Origin: M55B129 sp964506505
Lineage (GTDB): Bacteria > Bacillota > Dethiobacteria > DTU022
Direction of reading: 5' to 3'
Length of the DNA: 6,369 bases
Assembly: GCA_964506505.1 (NCBI GenBank)
Contig: CAZDKY010000046.1
Coordinates: forward strand, 1-6,369
Positions within the stretch are counted from its first letter, which is position 1. Each line of letters begins with the position of its first letter. This document shows, in pieces, positions 1 through 4,926 of this stretch. The translations under genes and the position numbers were made by a program. The notes beneath the pieces were generated by a model. It was not told the DNA's origin, searched no databases, and worked only from the letters and a program-made list of their open reading frames with translations.

Positions 1-188
1 CTTCCTTCAGCATGGGCTTTCTTTTCGAGGTCTTCTTTGGCTGCCTCAAATTTGTGATCTGCATAACGGAGGAAGATTAAACCTAATACGGGTACGGAAT
101 ATTCAGAGGGCTTCAGTTTGGAGTTTGCCCGGAGTTGATCGGCAGAACTCCATAATCGTTTTTCGATTTCATTATAGTTTACTGGCAT
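1..188 (-). CDS. hsdM: Type I restriction-modification methyltransferase subunit HsdM, N-terminal fragment
   Basis: This is the first 62 codons of a gene that continues past the left window edge. The product begins MPVNYNEIEKRLWSSADQLR and continues through a segment reading LKPSEYSVPVLGLIFLRYADHKF. That is the characteristic N-terminal helical region of HsdM proteins, which precedes the SAM-binding methylase domain. HsdM with HsdS methylates adenines at bipartite target sites and, with HsdR, forms the restriction complex in the cytoplasm. The ATG at 186-188 has a good Shine-Dalgarno, AAGGTGG (complement of 195-201), 6 nt upstream. The catalytic NPPF motif and any hsdS or hsdR partners lie outside the window, so completeness of the system cannot be judged. 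It lies downstream of tRNA-Arg in the same orientation, a common setting for RM islands. The family call rests on the distinctive N-terminal sequence. Confidence 0.9.
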   Translation of the reverse strand, partial: MPVNYNEIEKRLWSSADQLRANSKLKPSEYSVPVLGLIFLRYADHKFEAAKEDLEKKAHAEG

Positions 189-194
189 GACATA

Positions 195-201
195 CCACCT
201 T
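195..201 (-). promoter_or_regulatory. Ribosome binding site of hsdM
   Basis: The minus-strand AAGGTGG lies 6 nt before the hsdM ATG and supports that start. No convincing sigma-70 -35/-10 pair was found in the AT-rich DNA just upstream (202-310). Confidence 0.7.
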
Positions 202-310
202 TTACCAAGTAATAATTAATAAAAATACATGCTATTTATTTTTCTGCATACATTTCAGAATTCCCTGCCAATAATTAGCTTTATTTCATAGATACAAATG
301 CTGGCGTTGG

Positions 311-635
311 TTAGGTATCATCTTTGCCAAGATCATAGATAATAGTAACCACATGATCTGCTTTATCCTTTAACATTTCATACTCATCTTGGTTTATATC
401 TTTTACATTATGAATAATTTTCCCATCAGCCTCAATGAAAAATACTAACATTCTTCCCTTACCTAATTGTTTTTCTAATTTTTCAATTCGTTTTTGATCA
501 ATGCGGCACGCTCCTCCTGTTGTTTTCTTCTAAAATCCTTAATCGCTCCTCGAGTTCAGCAGTCTCAACACATTTGAGCCCTATACTGATTAAATACCCT
601 TTTAACCTGGCTTTAATAAAAACGTTAGTGTCAAC
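311..635 (-). pseudogene. Frameshifted remnant of a small coiled-coil-type protein gene (unidentified)
   Basis: I do not recognise this gene. Reading 635 to 498, one frame is open for 45 residues (VDTNVFIKARLKGYLISIGL, then a charged helix with ELEERLRILEE) but has no ATG, GTG or TTG start. It is entered just after an in-frame TAG and ends in TGA at 498-500. A second frame, open from about 502 to the TAA at 311-313, encodes IDQKRIEKLEKQLGKGRMLV followed by a mixed region ending YDLGKDDT. Between them the third frame also looks coding (RRKQQEERAALI). All three segments are charged and helix-rich and read as consecutive parts of one protein of about 110 residues broken by two small frameshifts, the net change being one base. 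Alternatively, the ATG at 449-451, with a weak AAGGGA upstream, could start a 46-residue small protein. Another coding-like fragment (TNFRKLMEIAHLG) lies further upstream at about 634-672. Confidence 0.4.
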
Positions 636-757
636 CTAAGTGCGCAATTTCCATCAGTTTCCGAAAGTTAGTTTAAGCAGTTTTGAAGCGTTCGGCAACT
701 TCAAAGAAAGGCTCAAAAAAAAAGAAAAGTCACACCAAAAGTCACACTAAAAGAAAA
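636..757. other. Gene-poor AT-rich stretch between ORF remnant and tRNA-Arg
   Basis: Together with the remnant at 311-635 and the AT-rich hsdM leader, this forms a roughly 600-bp gap between hsdM and tRNA-Arg. It holds short minus-strand coding-like fragments interrupted by stops (for example VAERFKTA followed by TAA at 673-675), and the tandem 12-mers listed separately. No intact gene, integrase or RNA gene is visible here. Confidence 0.5.
725..748. repeat. Two tandem 12-bp direct repeats downstream of tRNA-Arg
   Basis: AAAAGTCACACC at 725-736 is followed directly by AAAAGTCACACT at 737-748, differing only in the last base. The pair lies just past the terminator of the tRNA gene. Short direct repeats close to a tRNA 3' end can be integrase arm-type sites, but no integrase is present in the window, so the role is unknown. 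Confidence 0.6.
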
Positions 758-782
758 TTTCCGGAGTATAAAACCCCGGAAA
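748..782 (-). terminator. Rho-independent terminator of tRNA-Arg
   Basis: Twelve bases after the encoded CCA, the minus strand forms a 9-bp stem: TTTCCGGGG (774-782) pairs with CTCCGGAAA (758-766) with one G-T wobble and a 7-nt loop. It is followed by the T-rich tract TTTTCTTTT (749-757). Placement and structure fit termination of the monocistronic tRNA transcript. Confidence 0.85.
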
Positions 783-794
783 CCCTTTATTCAC

Positions 795-870
795 TGGTGC
801 GCCTGGAAGGATTTGAACCCTCGACTAACGGATTAGAAGTCCGCTGCTCTATCCCCTGAGCTACAGGCGC
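795..870 (-). tRNA. tRNA-Arg (anticodon TCT)
   Basis: This 76-nt cloverleaf includes an encoded 3' CCA (795-797). The 7-bp acceptor stem is GCGCCTG paired with CAGGCGC. The D-arm is AGCTC...GAGC. The anticodon loop CTTCTAA puts TCT at 835-837 (tRNA positions 34-36), on a stem GCGGA/TCCGT with one wobble. The T-arm loop TTCAAAT is closed by GAGGG/CCTTC. TCT decodes AGA, and also AGG by wobble, as arginine. It has its own promoter and terminator, so it is transcribed independently of the lipoprotein gene upstream. The 3' halves of such tRNAs are frequent integration sites for islands, which fits the type I RM gene beyond it, but no second copy of the tRNA 3' end occurs in the window. Confidence 0.97.
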
Positions 871-880
871 GTGTGCTATT

Positions 881-909
881 ATTTTATCCTGAAAAACACT
901 AAAGATCAA
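881..909 (-). promoter_or_regulatory. Sigma-70-type promoter of tRNA-Arg
   Basis: On the minus strand, TTGATC (904-909) and TAAAAT (881-886) are separated by exactly 17 bp. The -10 matches the TATAAT consensus in five of six positions and the -35 matches in four of six. The -10 ends 10 nt before the mature tRNA 5' end, giving a very short leader. Confidence 0.75.
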
Positions 910-961
910 TGCTCACAATGCTATTAGGTATAAAATCCAATTGGTTTAGGGCTCCAGCTGA

Positions 962-1546
962 TCAAGCCTGACCTCCCATCTTTATTTCTTCTTCTGTCAC
1001 TAATACCCAGTCCTCACCATCCCAGCTAAAAACAGTTTCCATAGTCCATTCGCTATAGGGCAGACCGAAAAAAACTGTGGCCTCTCCGTTTTCGGTCGAT
1101 TCAACGAGATAAACTATTACATTATCCTCTGCCAGATCGTAGCGCTCAAAAAATGCTTCTATGTCTTCCAGTTCATCAGCATGGACCATGACAACATCTT
1201 GATCGCCCGTTTTTTCCTGCAGCCAGACCAGCAGGACTTCTTCCAATAGCTCGTAATCGGGAGATATCCCTCCATTATCATCTTCATCTTCATCTTCAGG
1301 TAATTCTTCTGCCGGCGGTTCTACTGTTTCTTCATCATCCACCTCAGAAGATCCATCTGTTTCATCATCATCAGCAGGAGGTTCAACCTGTTCTTCTTCC
1401 ACTTGATCATCATCTACCGAGGTTTCGCTGATGATCTCTTCCAGGCAACCGGCAGTGAAACTCATCAAGAAAAGCATCCCGAAAATAATCAGCCCGAGAT
1501 AGACAAAACATCTCTTGCCCGAACCACACTTTTCTCTTTCTCTCAT
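962..1546 (-). CDS. Lipoprotein with highly acidic linker, unknown function
   Basis: A 194-residue exported lipoprotein. The N-terminus is basic (MREREKCGSGKRC), followed by a hydrophobic segment (about residues 14-30) and the lipobox TAGC with lipidated Cys34. Thr at -3 is slightly unusual. Residues 36-93 form a low-complexity linker dominated by Asp, Glu and Pro, with VEPPA occurring twice (54-58 and 75-79). Residues 96-190 look like one small globular domain rich in Trp, Glu and Val. It includes VFFGLPYSEWTMETVFSWDG and does not match a family I can name. The start chosen is the ATG at 1544-1546, because GGAGG (complement of 1555-1559) sits 8 nt upstream. The ATG at 1550-1552 would be only 2 nt from that site, and the in-frame TTG at 1559-1561 overlaps it. 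The gene starts 29 bp after the universal stress gene and is probably cotranscribed with it. The acidic linker may act as an anionic spacer or bind cations, but this is inference. Confidence 0.85.
   Translation of the reverse strand: MREREKCGSGKRCFVYLGLIIFGMLFLMSFTAGCLEEIISETSVDDDQVEEEQVEPPADDDETDGSSEVDDEETVEPPAEELPEDEDEDDNGGISPDYELLEEVLLVWLQEKTGDQDVVMVHADELEDIEAFFERYDLAEDNVIVYLVESTENGEATVFFGLPYSEWTMETVFSWDGEDWVLVTEEEIKMGGQA
1278..1298. repeat. In-frame hexanucleotide repeat in lipoprotein linker
   Basis: TCATCT is repeated three times, followed by TCA. It encodes part of the alternating Asp/Glu run at about residues 84-90 of the lipoprotein. Six-base units keep the frame, so slippage would only lengthen or shorten the acidic linker. 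Confidence 0.7.
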
Positions 1547-1575
1547 CGCCATCCCCTCCAATGACCAAGCTTTTT

Positions 1576-2427
1576 TTATTTAGCTCGCAGAAGCAAAACA
1601 GGACGCGTTGACCGCCGAATAATATGGTCAGCTGTGCTGCCCACAGCAAGTTCATCAATCATACTGCGGCCGCGCTTGGAAATGGCCAGCAGGGAAACAT
1701 CATTTCTTTCAGCAGATTCAACAACCAGTTCCGAAGCAACTCCCACGGCCACCTCGGTTTCTACTTCGTAGCCTTTCTCCTCGAACTCCGCTTTCCATTC
1801 TGCCAGTTTGGCATCAGCTTTGTCCCTGTTTCCCTGGACCTGTTCTTCTGTGTAACCTTCGTCGATCACGCTGATCAGGATAAGCTTTTCGAAAACTCCG
1901 GGATTCTCAAGAAAAGTGTCAAATACATACATAGAACTGGGTGAAAAATCAGTGGCCAGGAGGACGGTTGTCGGCTTACCTTCTCTGAATATGGGAACCC
2001 GACTGAATGAGTCCTCTTTCTGCCGGTATTTCTCAATCAGGACCGCCTTTTTTATACTCCGCACAACTTCAGTTACCGTACTGCCCAGAAAGATGCGGCG
2101 CACCAGGCTGCCCTCTCCCAGTGAGCCAATCAGGATTAAATCGGCATTTTCTTCTTCTGCCAGGTGTTTGATCTCTTCCGAAGGCTTGCCGATGGGCTGA
2201 TGGATGTTTACCTGCAAACCGCCGGCAATAAATTCATCTTTTTTCCTTTCAATATTTTTCAAGAATTCTTTACGGCGATTACCAATGCCGATCCCGGCCA
2301 ACTCCGTGCGGATGACATGAACGATGATCAGTTCCTGCATGCCCATTTTTTTTAGATCACCGACAGCATTGAGCAACTCCATGGAGGGACCGGAAGCGTC
2401 AATAGCAACCAGCGCTTTTTTAAACAA
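1576..2427 (-). CDS. Universal stress protein with two tandem UspA domains
   Basis: The 283-residue cytoplasmic protein holds two fused UspA domains, so one chain mimics the usual UspA dimer. Domain 1 (about 1-132) opens MFKKALVAIDASG with Asp10 in the nucleotide-binding position. Domain 2 (about 152-282) opens TTVLLATDFSPSS with Asp160. The ATP-binding signature G-x2-G-x9-G-[ST] is nearly intact in domain 2 (S250-x2-G253-x9-G263-S264, Ser replacing the first Gly). In domain 1 it is G101-x2-G104-x10-G115-S116, one residue too long. ATP binding may therefore differ between halves. UspA proteins are induced by starvation and other stress, and their molecular role is often unclear. I start at the TTG at 2425-2427, because AGGCGGTG lies 5 nt upstream and the product then begins MFKK like its family. 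A TTG six codons earlier lacks a ribosome site. The acidic lipoprotein gene follows 29 bp downstream. The symbol is left blank because of the large paralogous family. Confidence 0.93.
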   Translation of the reverse strand: MFKKALVAIDASGPSMELLNAVGDLKKMGMQELIIVHVIRTELAGIGIGNRRKEFLKNIERKKDEFIAGGLQVNIHQPIGKPSEEIKHLAEEENADLILIGSLGEGSLVRRIFLGSTVTEVVRSIKKAVLIEKYRQKEDSFSRVPIFREGKPTTVLLATDFSPSSMYVFDTFLENPGVFEKLILISVIDEGYTEEQVQGNRDKADAKLAEWKAEFEEKGYEVETEVAVGVASELVVESAERNDVSLLAISKRGRSMIDELAVGSTADHIIRRSTRPVLLLRAK

Positions 2428-2432
2428 GGCTG

Positions 2433-2440
2433 CACCGCCT
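2433..2440 (-). promoter_or_regulatory. Ribosome binding site fixing a TTG start of the usp gene
   Basis: The minus-strand AGGCGGTG differs from the full AGGAGGTG anti-16S complement at one base and ends 5 nt before the TTG at 2425-2427. It decides between that start and the TTG at 2443-2445. Confidence 0.7.
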
Positions 2441-2549
2441 TTCAAATAAGTACATTATTTATTCGCCTTAATTGGCTCAAAACCTTTGTCTGCCAGAGAG
2501 AGCGGCATTTTTCTGCCTGTGATTAAGTGGATTACCCATATATATCACA

Positions 2550-2579
2550 AGGGAGCATGGGTTTAAGGGCATGCTCCCT
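2550..2579 (-). terminator. Perfect 10-bp hairpin between the RCC1-dockerin gene and usp
   Basis: AGGGAGCATG (2550-2559) and CATGCTCCCT (2570-2579) are perfect inverted repeats with a 10-nt loop. It lies 66 bp after the stop of the RCC1 gene and about 120 bp before usp. No proper T run follows on the minus strand (TTGTGATATATAT), so it is either a weak intrinsic terminator or an mRNA 3'-end stabiliser. The rest of 2446-2644 shows no gene. A usp promoter is expected between the hairpin and the ribosome site, but no pair of boxes is convincing. Confidence 0.6.
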
Positions 2580-2644
2580 CTTTACTACAGATTGGATGGC
2601 TTATCTTGCAGGCAGCCGCTTTCCTTATTCCGTAGACCGGATAA

Positions 2645-4618
2645 TTAAAAAGAGCTGATCAGACCGAGCGCTCTGCGCTGCATCAGGGCAACATCAAGAA
2701 TATCGACCCGCCCGTCTTCGTTTACATCAGCCAGGAGACGTTTATCATAGGAGAGTGTTTCCAGGGCCAGTACATCGCGCATAACCATGACCACATCGTT
2801 GATATTGATCTGCCCGTTTCCGTCAATGTCACCCAGCCCGTTTCCGGCCGAAGGACCATCGAAAAACTCGTCGCTGCTGGCCACCAGAACCGTATATAAC
2901 TGACCATCAGCGGGAGTATCTTCGCCGAACACTTTATAGATCCAGGTCCCGGATGCCGCCTCTTCAACTTCAAGAATGACTATCTTTGTATCTCCCACAG
3001 TGTGCGTTTTATGGTCATTTAATTCGCTCCCGTAGGGTTTATATACTTCCATAGTAAGATCGCTGTCGGTTTCCGCCCAGCCAATAGCAAAAATAAGGTT
3101 ATCACCGGCTGAAGCCCTGTAGCTGTATGCATCTGAATACTCGTCTTCAAGGACAGTGCCGATAGCTGATTCTTCCACCCGGACACCGTTATAGTTGTCT
3201 TTGAGATAGCTTTTAAGCACATCGAGGACTGTCCTGAAATTGGCATCCAGGGTGCAGTCACCGGTAACGGTAAAGGAATAGGTATTCTTTGTGGTGATTT
3301 GTTCACCCTGCTCCGTCCAGTCAATGAAGGAATAACCGCTGCCGGCCGTGGCTTCAAGAGTAACCCTGTCGCCATGATCGTAAACCCCGCCGCCTGCCGC
3401 AGTGCCCCCTCCAGACGGGTAAACCCTGGTGGCAATTAAACATTTAAAGGAAACTTTGACCGGATCTATCCTGCTGGCCGTGCTGTTATCGCCGAGCTGC
3501 CCGTAGCTGTTATTACCCCAGGCCCAGACACTATCATCGCTTTTCAGAGCTAAAGAATGGCTGCCCCCGGTATTAACAGCTTTCATGCCGCTCAGGGTAG
3601 TAAGCTGCACCGGCCGGATCCTCATCGTCGAGACTCCGTCGCTTCCCCAGGCCCAGAGACTGCCGGTTACTCTCACTGCTGCCGAACAGTTGTCTCCGGC
3701 GCTGATGACCAGCACCCCGCTTAGTTCGGGAATGCGGGTCGGGACTAACTGACCGGTGGTAGTGCCGATGCCAAGCTGACCGCTGCTGTTGCGTCCCCAG
3801 GCCCAGACCATCCCGTCTGCATGCAAAGCCAGAGAATGATTCTGCCCGGCGCTAATCGCTCTAATACTGGTTAAGTTAGCCACTTCCACCGGCATTGTTC
3901 TTCCGGTAGTTGTATTGTCACCGAGCTGTCCCCAGTCGTTGTTTCCCCATGCCCAGACCGTCCCATCTTTCTTCAGGGCCAGGGAATGACCGTAACCGGC
4001 ACTCACTGCCACTACCCCGCTCAAGCCGGGAACTTTAACCGGGATGGTGCGGTCATTCATGGTCCCGTCACCGATCTGGCCGTAACCGTTATATCCCCAG
4101 GCCCAGACCGTCCCATCTTTCTTCAGGGCCAGAGTATGAGCATAACCGGCGCTGATCGCTTTCACTCCGTCCAATTTGTAAACCTTTTTAGGTTCATCAC
4201 GATCCGTCCTGGTAGCATTTCCCAACTGGCCTGATGAATTGCGTCCCCAGGCCCAGACAGTACCGTCTTCCATAAGAGCAACTGAATAACCGTTACCTGC
4301 GCTGACGGCTAAAACCCTGTCCAGATCGTCAACCTTAATTGGAACATGGGAGTCCCGGTGGGAGCCGTTTCCCAGCTGGCCATAGCCGTTGTAACCCCAG
4401 GCCCAGACACTGCCGTCGCCCCTGACAGCCAGGGAATGGCTGCTGCCGGCAGCGACCATCGTTTCTATGTCAAAATCCTGTGCTGCAGCTGACATCGGTA
4501 GTGAAAAGAGCAGCGCCAGCACCAGAAGAACAACCGGTAACATGTGAGAAATCCTTATACCCGTGCCGGATATCTTAAACATTTTTTCTTTAATCCTTGA
4601 AGCATAATACCATTTCAT
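2645..4618 (-). CDS. Secreted RCC1-repeat protein with InlB-like domain and C-terminal dockerin
   Basis: 657 residues. A signal peptide (basic n-region, hydrophobic core about 26-42, AAA at 44-46 before QDFD) is followed by seven RCC1-type repeats of about 50 residues (48-391), each with ALxxDGTVWAWG and most with GQLG. Such repeats form a seven-bladed propeller that binds proteins or other ligands. Repeat 6 is shortened to 43 residues and lacks GQLG. Residues about 397-461 match the divergent InlB B-repeat type (GDRVTLEATAGSGYSFIDW). Residues about 493-580 resemble the beta-sandwich pre-peptidase C-terminal domain. The end (596-655) is a type I dockerin with two calcium loops: D597, D599, N601, N605, D608 and D631, N633, D635, D639, D642. 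Dockerins dock to cohesins on scaffold or surface proteins, but no cohesin is visible here. The ATG at 4616-4618 is preferred (AAGGGGAG 9 nt upstream) over the ATG at 4625-4627, which abuts that site. The exact ligand is unknown. Confidence 0.93.
   Translation of the reverse strand: MKWYYASRIKEKMFKISGTGIRISHMLPVVLLVLALLFSLPMSAAAQDFDIETMVAAGSSHSLAVRGDGSVWAWGYNGYGQLGNGSHRDSHVPIKVDDLDRVLAVSAGNGYSVALMEDGTVWAWGRNSSGQLGNATRTDRDEPKKVYKLDGVKAISAGYAHTLALKKDGTVWAWGYNGYGQIGDGTMNDRTIPVKVPGLSGVVAVSAGYGHSLALKKDGTVWAWGNNDWGQLGDNTTTGRTMPVEVANLTSIRAISAGQNHSLALHADGMVWAWGRNSSGQLGIGTTTGQLVPTRIPELSGVLVISAGDNCSAAVRVTGSLWAWGSDGVSTMRIRPVQLTTLSGMKAVNTGGSHSLALKSDDSVWAWGNNSYGQLGDNSTASRIDPVKVSFKCLIATRVYPSGGGTAAGGGVYDHGDRVTLEATAGSGYSFIDWTEQGEQITTKNTYSFTVTGDCTLDANFRTVLDVLKSYLKDNYNGVRVEESAIGTVLEDEYSDAYSYRASAGDNLIFAIGWAETDSDLTMEVYKPYGSELNDHKTHTVGDTKIVILEVEEAASGTWIYKVFGEDTPADGQLYTVLVASSDEFFDGPSAGNGLGDIDGNGQININDVVMVMRDVLALETLSYDKRLLADVNEDGRVDILDVALMQRRALGLISSF
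3446..4477 (-). repeat. Seven tandem RCC1 repeat units within the dockerin gene
   Basis: Units are 50-51 codons (unit 6 has 43): protein residues 48-98, 99-148, 149-198, 199-248, 249-298, 299-341 and 342-391. On the plus strand each unit shows a variant of CCCCAGGCCCAGA, which encodes the WAWG core. Units 3 and 4 share 32 identical bases (3951-3982 and 4101-4132), exactly 150 bp apart, which points to recent duplication or gene conversion. Confidence 0.9.
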
Positions 4619-4627
4619 TAAAGCCAT

Positions 4628-4635
4628 CTCCCCTT
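4628..4635 (-). promoter_or_regulatory. Ribosome binding site of the RCC1-dockerin gene
   Basis: The minus-strand AAGGGGAG lies 9 nt before the ATG at 4616-4618. It directly touches the alternative ATG at 4625-4627, so the inner start is favoured. Confidence 0.6.
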
Positions 4636-4685
4636 CAGAATAATTACTTACCCGCTTATTTGCGACCTTTAAATGCCGCTTCTCT

Positions 4686-4715
4686 ATATAACGTCATTTA
4701 TTCCATATAAAACAA
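4686..4715 (-). promoter_or_regulatory. Possible weak promoter of the RCC1-dockerin gene
   Basis: TTGTTT (4710-4715) and TTATAT (4686-4691) on the minus strand are 18 bp apart and would start a transcript about 60 nt before the start codon. Both boxes match consensus poorly, and the region is so AT-rich that chance matches are expected. The 15-bp palindrome at 4722-4736 lies just upstream of the -35. Confidence 0.25.
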
Positions 4716-4721
4716 AATAAT

Positions 4722-4736
4722 ACAAAACAGTTTTGT
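4722..4736. repeat. Perfect 7+1+7 palindrome upstream of the RCC1 gene
   Basis: ACAAAAC, a single A, then GTTTTGT: a perfect dyad of operator size about 105 bp upstream of the start codon. It could be a binding site for a dimeric regulator. No regulator gene is in the window. Confidence 0.5.
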
Positions 4737-4758
4737 TTACATTTTCTACTTCACTCAA

Positions 4759-4785
4759 AATATTCCTGCTTGCAGGGGTAATATT
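4759..4785. repeat. Composite inverted repeat in the RCC1 upstream region
   Basis: AATATT and CCTGC (4759-4769), a TT centre, GCAGG (4772-4776), three unpaired bases, then AATATT (4780-4785). Eleven bases per arm pair if three bases bulge out. A further dyad, TATCTT-AA-AAGATA, lies at 4821-4834. The rest of 4636-4914 has no gene. Confidence 0.45.
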
Positions 4786-4908
4786 CTTAAATGATACATG
4801 CAAATGAGCAATTGGGGTCATATCTTAAAAGATAATTTAATCTGCCCAATCTTATTGTAGCAATTCGACATGTACTTTTATTTCAAGACCCGCACAAATT
4901 AACATATT

Positions 4909-4926
4909 CTTGTTTTAATTAACAAG
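4909..4926 (-). terminator. Weak AT-rich hairpin over the MORN gene stop codon
   Basis: CTTGTT (4909-4914) and AACAAG (4921-4926) flank a 6-nt loop overlapping the stop codon at 4915-4917. The 6-bp stem is AT-rich and no T run follows, so termination here is doubtful. No better terminator was found before the RCC1 gene. Confidence 0.25.

Noticed and set aside
1410..1658. Minus-strand 82-residue ORF across the usp-lipoprotein junction
   Set aside because: It overlaps two supported genes in another frame and has no recognisable domain.
1624..1944. Plus-strand ORF opposite the usp gene
   Set aside because: Antisense shadow of a conserved UspA coding region.
2518..2549. CRP/FNR-like site (TGTGA...TCACA) upstream of usp
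   Set aside because: The half sites are about 22 bp apart rather than 6 or so, so this is not a CRP-type operator.
3019..3435. Minus-strand 138-residue ORF within the RCC1-dockerin gene
   Set aside because: It is an out-of-frame shadow of a gene with clear domains in the main frame and no separate start signal.
4636..4914. Riboswitch leader upstream of the RCC1 gene
   Set aside because: The dyads are short and AT-rich, and no conserved riboswitch core that I know is visible.
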